A stretch of 64,000 nucleotides of DNA from HIMB114 sp008638005 (GCA_032681305.1 CP136340.1:434001-498000); one strand, 5' to 3'. Shown: positions 7,388-17,539, numbered from the stretch's first letter. Program-made: numbers and translations. The notes: generated by a model from the letters alone, not told the origin.

Positions 7388-8278
7388 TTAAATTGCATAA
7401 AAATTAAATTTTTTAATGTATTTTTTATAATCGGCAGGAACTTTTTTTATATCAATTGCAATTTTACCTGTACAACGTTTATATATGTTTCTCAATCTAT
7501 CCATTTTTGTAATTAAAATTTTTTTCAAATCATTATTGAGAGTATGATAAGCGCATAAATAGTAAGGATTTGAAACCAAAATAAGTTCGTCAGTTGAGGT
7601 CTCACCCTGCTTAACATGCATGTTATACGAAAAGAAACTTGCCTCCAAATCAGGAAAATTTGATGATAATTCAGAATTAACATAAATGGAATTTACGCTG
7701 GTACAATAAATTAATTTATAATTTTTTTTTTTTGCTAATATTTGTATACTTTTTACTGAAGCTCCTAATAAGTGAAAAGGTATTTGATCATATTCTGGCT
7801 CTTGAAATTCTAAGTGAGGAGGTATGTTAAAAGCATGACCTATAATAATAATCTGTGGTTTTAAATAATTCATATGTTTCAAAATGTGATAATCATATGC
7901 AAAACAATCTTTTAAACAGGATGCTTCAATTGACAAAATACCGGGTTTTGAAAAAAAGTTATTTTTTTTTACAACTTCATCAATAGAATTAAGGCCAGTT
8001 GGTAAAATTTTTTTCTTAATAATTTGTATATTTTTATAATTTCCATATTTGCGCTTTAATTCATTATATGGTTGGTCACTATACTCCACCAACAAACCCT
8101 TGTAAGAATTATTTTTCCATAGATTGTAAACATTTGATAGCCATTCTCCATTATGCGATCCGATTTCAACTAGTGATTTATTTATTTGAAAATTATTTGT
8201 TAAAAAATTTAAAATACCATCTTCACCATCTTGAGAGGTAATATTATATTTATATTTATCTAAAATACTTGAGGACAA
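7388..8278 (-). CDS. FkbM-like methyltransferase-family protein (function uncertain)
   Basis: A 296-residue protein opening with SQDGEDGILNFL and a glycine-containing segment VEIGSHNGEW near residue 38. This combination resembles island-borne methyltransferase-like proteins that begin SQxGEDGI and continue with a Rossmann E-I-G-x-x-x-G motif I. The C-terminal half contains HLLGASVKSIQILAKKKNYKL, also seen in FkbM relatives. No transmembrane segment is seen. It sits three bases downstream of the radical SAM gene on the same strand, so it may modify the same substrate. I cannot assign a substrate. Confidence 0.5.
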   Translation of the reverse strand: MSSSILDKYKYNITSQDGEDGILNFLTNNFQINKSLVEIGSHNGEWLSNVYNLWKNNSYKGLLVEYSDQPYNELKRKYGNYKNIQIIKKKILPTGLNSIDEVVKKNNFFSKPGILSIEASCLKDCFAYDYHILKHMNYLKPQIIIIGHAFNIPPHLEFQEPEYDQIPFHLLGASVKSIQILAKKKNYKLIYCTSVNSIYVNSELSSNFPDLEASFFSYNMHVKQGETSTDELILVSNPYYLCAYHTLNNDLKKILITKMDRLRNIYKRCTGKIAIDIKKVPADYKKYIKKFNFYAI

Positions 8279-8281
8279 AAA

Positions 8282-10360
8282 TCACCTTTTATCATAGATG
8301 ATTGGATTAAATTTTTCAAGTTTTGAAATATTAATATTTTGATTTTTGTTAATTTTTGCTTTGTTTGCAGCTACTCTTCTTCCCCACCACAAAGTTTCTT
8401 TACCCCATTCAAATAAGTTATTTTCATAATTTTTAGCTTCAATCACAATAGAATTTTCCAAATTTTTTAATTTTGCGGATAAATTAATGACCTCTGCAAA
8501 ATTATAAGAAAAATTTACATAAATGGGATATTTTCTGTTAGGATTAACAATTGTTAAATCTTGATATTTAATTAGCTCATCCAGTAAATTTTTATCTTTT
8601 ATATATTTAGAAGTAAAATCTTTAAGTTCATTCAAATAATTTTTGTGATTTTCAACAATATTTATTGCCGTAGCCTCTTCGAAATCCCATGCAAAATTTT
8701 CTCTTACGCTTGAAACCACTCTTCCCCATGGTCCTTTGCAATCTATAACTTTATCTATACTTTCTTTTGTTTCAACTAACTCTTTATTAAAAAACTTATT
8801 TTTTGGATTTTTACAAAATTTCATGAATTCTGAATAAAAATCTTTAAAATTTACACCTTGAGTAATATTCAGAAATCTGGCTATATACTGAGTATACCCT
8901 AAATAATGGGCAAACATAAACATCCATCTCCAAAGCGTAGTTTCTTTGTAATCTTCTTGACTCATCAATCTATTTGAAACAACCATTTTTTCTCTTTCAA
9001 AATTATTTTGCTCTGAAACATCAACATGAGAAAAAGCTGGGTATGTATTGATTATCTTTAACTTATATTTTTCAATATACTTTGCATCACCAAAAGGAGT
9101 ATTTGGTAGAGCGGTCAATGGATATATACCGATATAATTATGTTGACCTAAATCCATAATTTTACAAACACCATCTATAAATGTATCTAACGTCTCCTCT
9201 GGAAGACCCAAGATAAGCTCCATATAACTTGGTAAGTCAGCCTCATTATATTTTTTTAAAAATTCTGATAGTTTTCCATCATCCATATTTTTTCTTCTAA
9301 CTGCTTCTAAAGTTTTAGGATTCATTGACTGCAATGCAATTGTTATACCTTTATCCATTCCAGCATTATAAAACATCTTAGCAAGTTCTATTACCCTGTC
9401 TCCATGTATTTTAGCCCAATCAACTCTATGCTTTTGAGGAAAGCCTGTTAATTTTTTTTTGTCGATGAGATATCTTGCTATATCAATATGATTTGGAAGC
9501 ATTCCAAAATTTGAGTCAGCATTATAAACAAAAATGATTTTATTTTTTGAAAGCCAATCAATTTCTCTAAAAACTTTTTCTATGGTTGGTGTTTTAATTT
9601 TTTGATAATATTTTGTTCCTATTTCACAAAACGTACATCCAAATGGACAGCCTCGAGTTGTTTCTATTGTTGCCTCAAGATCATATTCACAATCTTTAAT
9701 AATTTCATCAAATAATCCATTGAGATAAGGACTTGGCATTAATGCTAAATGATCGATTCTGGGTCTTGGCTCGGTTGTATAAGTATCTAGTAAATCTGGT
9801 TTTTTGATTTTCTTTTCATCTGAAATTTTGAGACCATGACTTATTGATCTAAATAAAACATCTTCTTTGTTGTTAAGCATTCTAACAGGCATAGAACAAC
9901 CTCTAATCTTAGCCCAATCTCTTTCCTTGTTATCTTTGTTAAGTTCTAAAAGAATCTCTTTGACCGTTTCTTCACCTTCTCCATGACTTATTATATCAAT
10001 AAAAGGATATTTTTTAAAAAAACCATTACTTCTATCAGCCATTGGAGGTTGCCATCCTCCAATTAAAATAATGCAATCAGGCCATTTGTTTTTGATTTTC
10101 TTTGCCATTTGCATGTTCCAATTCCAATTCCATACAAAACAAGAAAATGCTGCTAAATAAGGTTTTTCAATTTTTTTAAAAATATTTTCTATTGTGTTAT
10201 TTTCATCTCGATACCAATACCAACCATCTAATTTGAAATTATCATGTATTTCTTTGTGCTCTAGACAGTACGACCAAATTAAACCTGTCCTGTAAGGAAG
10301 CTTAGCTTGGTTAGTTAACACATCTTCTATTTCAAACAAATAAATATTTTTTTTTAACAT
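8282..10360 (-). CDS. B12-binding-domain radical SAM protein
   Basis: A 692-residue cytoplasmic enzyme. The N-terminal half (about 1-200) resembles a B12-binding fold (FSCFVWNWNWN, LIGGWQPP and SHGEGEETV at 126-133). The radical SAM core follows with the cluster-binding CxxxCxxC at Cys238, Cys242 and Cys245 (TTRGCPFGCTFC). A later helix LGLPEETLDTF is typical of this superfamily. The C-terminal 200 residues are unassigned. Known members of this class methylate or rearrange unactivated carbons, including in sugar and natural-product pathways. Here it pairs with the adjacent methyltransferase-like gene and lies beside a predicted B12 uptake unit, which suggests the cofactor is really used. The reaction is unknown. 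Confidence 0.75.
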   Translation of the reverse strand: MLKKNIYLFEIEDVLTNQAKLPYRTGLIWSYCLEHKEIHDNFKLDGWYWYRDENNTIENIFKKIEKPYLAAFSCFVWNWNWNMQMAKKIKNKWPDCIILIGGWQPPMADRSNGFFKKYPFIDIISHGEGEETVKEILLELNKDNKERDWAKIRGCSMPVRMLNNKEDVLFRSISHGLKISDEKKIKKPDLLDTYTTEPRPRIDHLALMPSPYLNGLFDEIIKDCEYDLEATIETTRGCPFGCTFCEIGTKYYQKIKTPTIEKVFREIDWLSKNKIIFVYNADSNFGMLPNHIDIARYLIDKKKLTGFPQKHRVDWAKIHGDRVIELAKMFYNAGMDKGITIALQSMNPKTLEAVRRKNMDDGKLSEFLKKYNEADLPSYMELILGLPEETLDTFIDGVCKIMDLGQHNYIGIYPLTALPNTPFGDAKYIEKYKLKIINTYPAFSHVDVSEQNNFEREKMVVSNRLMSQEDYKETTLWRWMFMFAHYLGYTQYIARFLNITQGVNFKDFYSEFMKFCKNPKNKFFNKELVETKESIDKVIDCKGPWGRVVSSVRENFAWDFEEATAINIVENHKNYLNELKDFTSKYIKDKNLLDELIKYQDLTIVNPNRKYPIYVNFSYNFAEVINLSAKLKNLENSIVIEAKNYENNLFEWGKETLWWGRRVAANKAKINKNQNINISKLEKFNPIIYDKR

Positions 10361-10417
10361 ATATATTATTATTTTTTATATATATTTTTTTAATTGTAAT
10401 TAAAGAAAAGAATTAAA

Positions 10418-11221
10418 ATGAAACAAAATAAAAAAAAAAATAAACTAATAATGCTTGGTTCTGGAAATTCTTTAGGTGTTCCTTCTATTACTGGTGACTG
10501 GGGTAAATGTAAAAAAAATTGGAGAAATAGAAGAACAAGATGCTCAATTTATGTGAATATTTCAGATATAGAATTTCTCATAGATACTTCGCCTGATCTT
10601 TTTCAGCAGATTTTAAAAAGCAAAATAAAAAGATTAGATAAAGTTTTATATACGCATATTCACGCAGATCAAACAAATGGAATTACTGATCTTGAAACTT
10701 TTTACCTTAACCAAAATAAAACATTAGATATTTATGGTGAAAAAAATGTTATTAATTATTTAACAAAAAAGTTTTCATATTTATTTAATTCTACAGATAA
10801 AAATTTTTCTAAAATTTTAAAACCTAAAATTATAAAAAAAAAATTCGTATTAAAAAAAGGAAATAAAAAAGTTTTTATTGAACCAATTGAGATTTTACAT
10901 GGAAATTTAAAAGTATTCGGTTATAAATTTCTAAATATTGCTTATCTAAGTGATTGTAATTTTATACCAAAAAAATCAATAAATAAACTTTACAATTTAG
11001 ATTTACTAATAATAGACTGTCTTCAATTTAAAGAGCATAAATGTCATCTTAATTTTAATGGAGTTTTAAAATATTTAAAAATTATTGAACCTAAAAAAAC
11101 AATTTTAACTAATATGAGCAAAGAACTTGATTATTTCAAATTAAAAAAAAAATTAAAATTAAAGAAATATAAAAAATATAATATTTTTCCTGGATATGAT
11201 GGTAAAACTATTTTATTTTAA
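10418..11221 (+). CDS. MBL-fold metallohydrolase (PhnP-like)
   Basis: A 267-residue metallo-beta-lactamase fold protein. It starts with the PhnP/RNase Z-like LGSGNSLGVPS (13-23) and has the metal motif THIHADQTNGI, with His80, His82 and Asp84 and Gln85 in place of the usual His. SDC at about 190 could be the bridging Asp. Housekeeping relatives of this type occur in alphaproteobacteria as putative phosphodiesterases. It is divergent from the radical SAM gene (57-nt AT-rich gap) and its 3' end overlaps galE by nine bases tail to tail. A link to glycan synthesis is unclear. Confidence 0.75.
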   Translation: MKQNKKKNKLIMLGSGNSLGVPSITGDWGKCKKNWRNRRTRCSIYVNISDIEFLIDTSPDLFQQILKSKIKRLDKVLYTHIHADQTNGITDLETFYLNQNKTLDIYGEKNVINYLTKKFSYLFNSTDKNFSKILKPKIIKKKFVLKKGNKKVFIEPIEILHGNLKVFGYKFLNIAYLSDCNFIPKKSINKLYNLDLLIIDCLQFKEHKCHLNFNGVLKYLKIIEPKKTILTNMSKELDYFKLKKKLKLKKYKKYNIFPGYDGKTILF

Positions 11222-12196
11222 TCTTTTGTCCCAACTGTAGCTTGAATGTATAATTTTTTTTATAGAATTAAACTTAGGTTTAAATCTTAAAAACTTATTT
11301 AATAATCTAACATTTGATATAACTTTGGGAGGATCTCCTGCCCTTCTTGGTTTGTAAACTATATCTAGTTTATATTTAGCAATTTTTTGAAAATTAGACA
11401 CAATTTCTTTCACAGAAAAACCTTTTCCATAGCCACAATTTAGTATTTTAAAAAAAGGAAATTGTTTGAACTTTTTTATTAGTTTTAAATGAATAGCTGC
11501 AAGATCTATGACGTGTATATAATCCCGAATACATGTTCCGTCTTTAGTATTATAATCATTTCCATAAATATAAAAATCTTTTTGCTTTCTTTTTTTTGTA
11601 AGACAAAGGTTTTTTATAAGTTGGCCATTATCTTTTATTTGGCCCAGCCCACTATTAAAATCTGAGCCCGCAACGTTAAAAAATCTTAGTATTGCACAAT
11701 TTTCTAAATGACCTTTATCATAAAATATTTTAATTATTCTTTCACACTCTAATTTTGTTTTACCATAATTGCTTATGGGTTTAGTTGTATTATTTTCTCC
11801 AACAATTGAACTTACTTTACCATAAACTGCACACGTTGACGAAAAAATAAAATTTTTAACTTTATTTTTTTTCATTGCTTTTAATAGAACCTTGGTTGCA
11901 GTTACATTATTTTTTATATACAAATTTTTTTTTTTCATTGACTCTTCGACACTTAATAAAGCAGCACAATGTATTACAGTATCAATTTTATGTTTATTTA
12001 AGAACTTAGAAACTAGATTAAAGTTATTTATATCACCTTTTAAAAACTTTGATTTTTTAATTATTAATTTTTTATAACCATTGGATAAATTATCTATAAT
12101 AAATATTTTATAATTTTTTTCTAAATGCTTTGCAACATGAGAACCAATGTATCCAGCACCACCAGTGATTAATATATTTTTAATTTTTTTTTTCAC
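11213..12196 (-). CDS. galE: UDP-glucose 4-epimerase
   Basis: A 327-residue extended SDR with GGAGYIGSH (12-20), IIDNLSNG (33-40), the catalytic region SSTCAVYG (119-126) and Tyr144-x3-Lys148 (YGKTK). The segment ILRFFNVAGSD and the C-terminal PRRAGDPP motif are typical of GalE. It interconverts UDP-glucose and UDP-galactose for glycan assembly. Its start overlaps the end of the upstream O-antigen ligase gene by 17 bases, so the two are probably co-translated. Confidence 0.9.
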   Translation of the reverse strand: MKKKIKNILITGGAGYIGSHVAKHLEKNYKIFIIDNLSNGYKKLIIKKSKFLKGDINNFNLVSKFLNKHKIDTVIHCAALLSVEESMKKKNLYIKNNVTATKVLLKAMKKNKVKNFIFSSTCAVYGKVSSIVGENNTTKPISNYGKTKLECERIIKIFYDKGHLENCAILRFFNVAGSDFNSGLGQIKDNGQLIKNLCLTKKRKQKDFYIYGNDYNTKDGTCIRDYIHVIDLAAIHLKLIKKFKQFPFFKILNCGYGKGFSVKEIVSNFQKIAKYKLDIVYKPRRAGDPPKVISNVRLLNKFLRFKPKFNSIKKIIHSSYSWDKRLK

Positions 12197-13526
12197 TTAG
12201 GCCATTAATATAAAATAATAAGGATAAAAAATACCAAAAAAAAGATGTATTAAAAGAGGAAAAAAAACTTCCTGTTGGAATTAATGGAAACATAATTGTA
12301 ATTAAAATAATAGATAAAGTATGCAATAAAAATTTATAATTAGACTTATTAATTTTAACTGATAAAAAAATTCTTGATGTAAGTGTGTATATAAAAATTA
12401 AAAATAATAATAATCCAATCAAACCTAATTCTGCTAATATTTCTAAAACATAGTTATGAGGATGTGTGGAACATTTTGGGTAATTATTTTTATTCGATTC
12501 CAATTTAATATTTTGACAAAATATTCTAAAATTTTTTAAACCAACTCCGAAGTATTTATTATTTTTCCAAGTTTTTAATGCGGATTCATAGAGAATAAAA
12601 TATGAAGAATGTTGAAAAGATTTAATATCATCTGAAGTTTGTACGACTAATCTATCAAAAATCCAAAAAACTCTATAATTCAAATTTGTAATTTCCTTAG
12701 TTAATTTCTTCTCAGTAATTTCACTTCTTATGTTATCCAAATAACTAACATCAGTCATTTTTGAAAGCTTAATATTTTCAGTTTTGAAAACTGACATTAA
12801 GGTTAATAAAACTAAAATTAAAAAAATTATAAAATATTTTAGATACTTTTTTAAAAATACTTTATCTATAAAAAATAAAGATATAAATAAACCAAATGAA
12901 AAAAGTAACAAACTTGCTCTCTCACCAGATAACATTACTATTGTGAAAGAATAAGCAATATAAAAAATTACAAAAAAAGTTTTTTTTTTAAATAAAATAA
13001 GTATTGAAGGAATACTTAATAATGAAAATTTATATAAAAAAGAGCCAACAATATATTCATCATTAAATGGACCACTCAATCTATATCTGTGTGCTTCAAA
13101 ATTAAATAAATCTCTACCAAAAAAAAATTGTATTGTAGTATCAATTAAAACAAAAGTGTTTAATAGGAATACTGAGATCATTAAATATTTAATAAATTTT
13201 TTATGATTAAATTCTAAGTATGAAAAAGACCACAAAGTGAAAAAAAACATTCCCTTTAAAAAAAAAGATAAAGATCTTCTTATTGAGGACTCAACATCAA
13301 TAGCAAATAAGGATACAAAAAAACAATAGATAACAAAAAAAAAGAAGCTAAATAAAATAAGTTTTTCAGATTTATTCTTTAGAAAAAAAAAAAGTCTATC
13401 TATGTTTAATAATACAAACGTTAAGGTAAAAATATTTAGTAGCGCAGTCCCTAGAATAAATAGGCTTGGAAAAATTATAATTATAAATGCTGATAAATTG
13501 TCTCTTAAAGTTGTCGCGCTTTTCAA
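12180..13526 (-). CDS. O-antigen ligase/polymerase (Wzy_C family)
   Basis: A 448-residue inner-membrane protein with about ten to twelve hydrophobic helices. The Wzy_C signature is visible as SGERAS (200-205) and the periplasmic loop with HPHN (355-358) followed by LEILAELGLIG. These are features shared by WaaL ligases and Wzy polymerases. Since an ABC-type exporter is present in the same island, a ligase joining exported glycan to lipid A-core is slightly favoured. The sequence alone cannot separate the two roles. It lies between gmd (two-base gap) and galE (overlap). Confidence 0.8.
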   Translation of the reverse strand: MKSATTLRDNLSAFIIIIFPSLFILGTALLNIFTLTFVLLNIDRLFFFLKNKSEKLILFSFFFFVIYCFFVSLFAIDVESSIRRSLSFFLKGMFFFTLWSFSYLEFNHKKFIKYLMISVFLLNTFVLIDTTIQFFFGRDLFNFEAHRYRLSGPFNDEYIVGSFLYKFSLLSIPSILILFKKKTFFVIFYIAYSFTIVMLSGERASLLLFSFGLFISLFFIDKVFLKKYLKYFIIFLILVLLTLMSVFKTENIKLSKMTDVSYLDNIRSEITEKKLTKEITNLNYRVFWIFDRLVVQTSDDIKSFQHSSYFILYESALKTWKNNKYFGVGLKNFRIFCQNIKLESNKNNYPKCSTHPHNYVLEILAELGLIGLLLFLIFIYTLTSRIFLSVKINKSNYKFLLHTLSIILITIMFPLIPTGSFFSSFNTSFFWYFLSLLFYINGLSEKKN

Positions 13527-13528
13527 AT

Positions 13529-14563
13529 TTATAAATTTTTTAATTCAAAATCAATCATATCAGAAATCATTTTATTAAGATTAATTTTATTTTTCCATTT
13601 TAATTCTTTTTTTGCCTTGTTAGAATCCCCTCTTAAAAAATCAACTTCAGTTGGTCTAAAATAAAATTTCGAAACGCTTACGACTATCTTCTTAGTCTTA
13701 GAGTTTATGCCAACTTCCTTTAGACCCTTACCCTTCCAAATTAATTCTATTCCGACGTATCTAAAAGCAATTTCGACAAATTCTTTAACTGTAAACGATT
13801 TACCTGTTGATAATACAAAATCATCCGCTTTCTTATATTGTAAAATTTTCCATATACCTTCTACATAATCTCTTGCATCACCCCAATCTCTTTTGGCATA
13901 TAAGTTTCCTAAAATAATTTTTTTTTGTTTATTTTTTGAAATTCTAGCAACTGATTTACATATTTTTTTTGTAACAAACGTATCACCTCTAAATTTACTC
14001 TCATGATTAAAAAGAATCCCATTAGATGCAAAAATTTTATATGCATCTCTATAAATTTTTGTAATCCAATAAGAGTAAAGTTTTCCAGCTGCGTATGGGC
14101 TTTGAGGAGCAAATAAACTGGTTTCGCTTTGGGGTGGCTTTGTGCTTCCAAACATTTCTGATGATGAGGCTTGATAAAATTTCACCTTTTTGCCCAAATT
14201 TAAATTTCTTATACTCTCAAGAATTCTTAATGTGCCCAAACCATTTACATCTGTGGTATACTCAGGAGTATCATAACTCACTTTAACATGGCTTTGAGCA
14301 CCTAAATTATAAATTTCATTAGGCTTACTTTTGATAATTATATTTTGAATACTAGATGTATCAGTTAAATCACCATAATATAAATATAGATTCTTATTTT
14401 TAAGATAAGGCTCCTCAAAAATATCATCAATTCTTTTAGTATTGATTGAAGATGACCTTCTTACCATTCCATGAACTTTGTAGCCTTTTTTAATTAAAAA
14501 TTTAGCTAACCAAGCACCATCTTGACCCGTGATACCAGTTATTAAGGCACTTTTTTTTTTCAT
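13529..14563 (-). CDS. gmd: GDP-mannose 4,6-dehydratase
   Basis: A 344-residue extended SDR. The fingerprint GITGQDGAWLA (10-20), MVRRSSSINTKRID, GDLTDTSS, SSSEMFGS and SPYAAGKLYSYW (YxxxK) are all diagnostic of Gmd. It converts GDP-D-mannose to GDP-4-keto-6-deoxy-D-mannose, the branch point to GDP-fucose, colitose and perosamine. The fcl-like gene at 24569 and the ColD-like gene at 19076 could use the product. No manB or manC is in the window. The start overlaps the upstream GT2 stop by one base. Confidence 0.95.
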   Translation of the reverse strand: MKKKSALITGITGQDGAWLAKFLIKKGYKVHGMVRRSSSINTKRIDDIFEEPYLKNKNLYLYYGDLTDTSSIQNIIIKSKPNEIYNLGAQSHVKVSYDTPEYTTDVNGLGTLRILESIRNLNLGKKVKFYQASSSEMFGSTKPPQSETSLFAPQSPYAAGKLYSYWITKIYRDAYKIFASNGILFNHESKFRGDTFVTKKICKSVARISKNKQKKIILGNLYAKRDWGDARDYVEGIWKILQYKKADDFVLSTGKSFTVKEFVEIAFRYVGIELIWKGKGLKEVGINSKTKKIVVSVSKFYFRPTEVDFLRGDSNKAKKELKWKNKINLNKMISDMIDFELKNL

Positions 14564-15390
14564 TATCTTAGTAGTTTGACATACATAAATCTAAGCAAAT
14601 TTAAAGGAAGAAATACACTTAATCTAATTATTATGTTAATAATCATCTGATATAAATATAGATGTCCTAATTTATAAATTTTTTTATTAAAATGTATATA
14701 ATGCTTATAATATTCTTTTCCCTTCCTTCTTCTATAAAATTCAAGATCAATTTTTGTATAGGAAAAAACTTTAGGAATATTTAACATATAGTTATTTTTT
14801 TTTATTAGCTTAACCCAAAGTAAGTAATCTTCAAAAAATGGCTGATGTTTGTAACCACCAACATTCAAGACCTCTTTCTTCTTAAACATTACAGTAGAAT
14901 GATTAAATGGATTTCTAAATTTTGAATAAGCAATAATTTCACTGAAGTCTAATGGAACTTTCTTTAAAAAAATATTTTTTTTACTAATTTCTGCAGAATA
15001 ACCACCTAGTAAAGCTAAATTTTTCTTTTTTTTAAATTCTTTATATTGAATCTCAAATCTTTTAGAACTTGCACATTCATCTGAGTCTAGTCTAGCAATT
15101 AAACTAAATTTACATTTAGGTATAGCTCTGCTTAGCAATTTACCTAATCCAATATTTTTTCTTATAGTAAAAAATTTAATATATTTACTTTTATGTTTAG
15201 TTAATAAAGATTTTAAATTTTCTGATATTGGTCCATCTATACAAATTAAAATCTCTTTGGGTAATGCCGATGAGTGTAAAATACTTTTTAAACATTTAGA
15301 AAAATTTTTTACTGTAGTTTTAGAATATATTGGAACAACTACAGTTAAATTTAAAAATTTTTTCCTACTATAATTTCTTTTAATAGACAT
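14563..15390 (-). CDS. Glycosyltransferase family 2
   Basis: A 275-residue GT-A fold glycosyltransferase. It has VVVPIYSKT at the N-terminus, ILICIDGPIS, IGLGKLLSRAIPKC and the metal-binding ARLDSDE (about residue 95), then an FFEDYLLWVKL acceptor-side motif. A hydrophobic C-terminal stretch suggests membrane association. The start overlaps the preceding GT2 gene by 40 bases, which is long but has no better alternative downstream. Donor and acceptor are unknown. Confidence 0.85.
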   Translation of the reverse strand: MSIKRNYSRKKFLNLTVVVPIYSKTTVKNFSKCLKSILHSSALPKEILICIDGPISENLKSLLTKHKSKYIKFFTIRKNIGLGKLLSRAIPKCKFSLIARLDSDECASSKRFEIQYKEFKKKKNLALLGGYSAEISKKNIFLKKVPLDFSEIIAYSKFRNPFNHSTVMFKKKEVLNVGGYKHQPFFEDYLLWVKLIKKNNYMLNIPKVFSYTKIDLEFYRRRKGKEYYKHYIHFNKKIYKLGHLYLYQMIINIIIRLSVFLPLNLLRFMYVKLLR

Positions 15391-16064
15391 CTTATAAAAG
15401 TTATTCCTGTTTGAATGGATGGAGCTTGTGAGATACCTGCAATTCTGTCATTTTCAATTGTTGGAAATTCATCTATTTTTAAATTTTTTTTCATAGCCCT
15501 AATAGTCATTTGATATTCAATTGCATATTTTTTTTCATCACATTTTAGCTTTAGAAAGCTCTTTCTTTTTACTCCTCTAAAACCATTTATTGAGTCTGTT
15601 ACATACTTATTTTTATTAAAAAATAAATTAGCAATAAAATTGAATATATTATTTGCCCATTTTCTAAACTTAAAAAAACTATTATCTTCCTCATTTCTTG
15701 CACCAACAACCATTCGAGTACCAATAACGAGATCATTAACTTTCAATAAGTCTATAATTTTCCTTACATCTCTTATGTCCTCATTTCCATCAGGTGAAAA
15801 AAAAATAATTGCATCAATGTTTTTTTTTAATTTAAATGCTTCAATAATAGCATTGCCACGACCAGTATTTTTTTGTGTATAAAATTGAATATTATTTTTC
15901 TTATAAAATTTTCTTGATCCATCAGTTGATGAGGCATCTATTACAAAAAAATTGATTTTATTCTTATTAAGAAAAATTTTGATTTTTTTATAGATTTTTC
16001 TTAGGCAAACTAATTCATTTTTACATAAAATACATACTTCGACTTTTAAATTTTTTTTATCCAT
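15351..16064 (-). CDS. Glycosyltransferase family 2, dolichyl-phosphate-mannose-synthase type
   Basis: A 237-residue protein with ILCKNE, VIDASSTDGS, GRGNAIIEAF and the catalytic region IIFFSPDGNED near residue 93, where a DxD-like SPDGNED replaces the usual DADxQ. It resembles DPM1/polyprenyl-phosphate sugar synthases that charge undecaprenyl phosphate. It overlaps the upstream membrane GT39-like gene by 19 bases. A lipid-linked sugar donor for that enzyme is a sensible pairing, but this is inference. Confidence 0.75.
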   Translation of the reverse strand: MDKKNLKVEVCILCKNELVCLRKIYKKIKIFLNKNKINFFVIDASSTDGSRKFYKKNNIQFYTQKNTGRGNAIIEAFKLKKNIDAIIFFSPDGNEDIRDVRKIIDLLKVNDLVIGTRMVVGARNEEDNSFFKFRKWANNIFNFIANLFFNKNKYVTDSINGFRGVKRKSFLKLKCDEKKYAIEYQMTIRAMKKNLKIDEFPTIENDRIAGISQAPSIQTGITFIRCLLKEIIVGKNF

Positions 16065-17518
16065 AAATCATAGTTTTTAAATTCAATTTTTTTTAAATTA
16101 TAATTATTTTGAAAAATATTGAGTATTTGAGCAACATCATAATTTACATAGTCATTTTTTTTTATGATTATTCCTTCTATATTATGTAAATTATCAATAA
16201 CTTTTTTTTTATTTACCTCATATCCTTTGATGATTGTCCATAAATATCTTTTATTTTTGATATATCCACTAAAATACTCATAAGTTACCAAGTCTCCCTT
16301 AATTCCTTTTTCTTCAAGATAAACTCCTATTTCTTTTTTTCCTATTTCCCCAGGATATAAATTGCCTTTATTTTTTAATAAAAAATAAGAATTTTTAAAA
16401 TTAAAAATAATTAAAAATAAAATTAATAAATTAATAATTCGAATATTTTTAAACTTAGAAATTTTATTAGTAATAAGACTAAAAAGTATTATTAGTGAAT
16501 AGAAAGAGAAGATAAAATATCTAGGAAACTGCATCCCTGCATAACCCACAAAAAAATAAATAGTAAATGGTAATATAAATAAAATTAAAAAAAAAATAAT
16601 ATCTTTATTAAATAAATATTTTTGTCTCGTTAAGATGTAAAAAACTATTCCAAAAATAGTGACCGTTTCTAAAATAAATCCATATTGATAAAGTTTTATA
16701 AATATTAAAACTAAAGAATATAAATAACCTTTAAAATTGAATACTAGACTTTCCGTTTGGTGGCCTAATATTCTTTCAATTGGATAAAATATTGAAAACA
16801 AATTATCCATAAAACTATTATTCGTATAATTTGTTAATAAAAAAATCAAAATTAACGTTAAAAAGATACAAATAATGTTTATTAGATATAAATAGAAAAA
16901 ATTTTTTATTTCTTTAATTAAAACATAATACAAGCTGTAACAAAATAAAATAATTAAAGCACTTTCAATCTTTGTCATCCAAAGAATAAGGAAACCAATA
17001 AATAAAAGTAAAATATAATTAATAGATTTTTTTTTATAATATAGTTGCGCAATAGATAAAATTATAAAGCCAAAAAATACTAAAATATCTGTTTGTATGA
17101 TAATTGATGAAGCTAAAAAAAAATATGAGAAAATATAAAATAAAATTATTAAAATATTTTTGGTAATTTTATATAATAAAATTAATCCAATAAAATTGAT
17201 TAAAAAAGAAAAGAATTTAGCTGAATATATCTGATCATTAAAAAAATATGAAAAAAATCCATATACAATAGATGTTAGAGGCGGTTTGTGAAATGGATTT
17301 CCATCGGGTGCTAAAATTCCCCAATCATATAAAAAAAAATTTTGAGATATTAAATTAATTCCAGGACTTAAAAAAAGCCATTCCTCTGTTGAAAGCTCTG
17401 CATTTAAAACGGTGATTCTGGAATATAAAAAAATTAATAAAGAACTAAAAAGTAAAATAATTTTAAATTTTCTATGTCTATACGAATTTTTAAAAAAATA
17501 ATTTAATTGATTAATCAC
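16046..17518 (-). CDS. Membrane glycosyltransferase, ArnT/GT39-like
   Basis: A 490-residue integral membrane protein with about ten to twelve helices. It has the family-like periplasmic first loop LSTEEWLFLSPG and the region GNPFHKPPLTSIVYGFFSYFF, which matches the HxPPL motif of ArnT/PMT-type transferases. These use polyprenyl-phosphate-linked sugars in the periplasm. The start is GTG at 17518, since no ATG lies nearby in frame. It is divergent from the ABC exporter genes and co-directional with two GT2 genes and gmd. Confidence 0.72.
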   Translation of the reverse strand: MINQLNYFFKNSYRHRKFKIILLFSSLLIFLYSRITVLNAELSTEEWLFLSPGINLISQNFFLYDWGILAPDGNPFHKPPLTSIVYGFFSYFFNDQIYSAKFFSFLINFIGLILLYKITKNILIILFYIFSYFFLASSIIIQTDILVFFGFIILSIAQLYYKKKSINYILLLFIGFLILWMTKIESALIILFCYSLYYVLIKEIKNFFYLYLINIICIFLTLILIFLLTNYTNNSFMDNLFSIFYPIERILGHQTESLVFNFKGYLYSLVLIFIKLYQYGFILETVTIFGIVFYILTRQKYLFNKDIIFFLILFILPFTIYFFVGYAGMQFPRYFIFSFYSLIILFSLITNKISKFKNIRIINLLILFLIIFNFKNSYFLLKNKGNLYPGEIGKKEIGVYLEEKGIKGDLVTYEYFSGYIKNKRYLWTIIKGYEVNKKKVIDNLHNIEGIIIKKNDYVNYDVAQILNIFQNNYNLKKIEFKNYDLWIKKI

Positions 17519-17539
17519 GACTGTCTGTTATTTAAAAAA

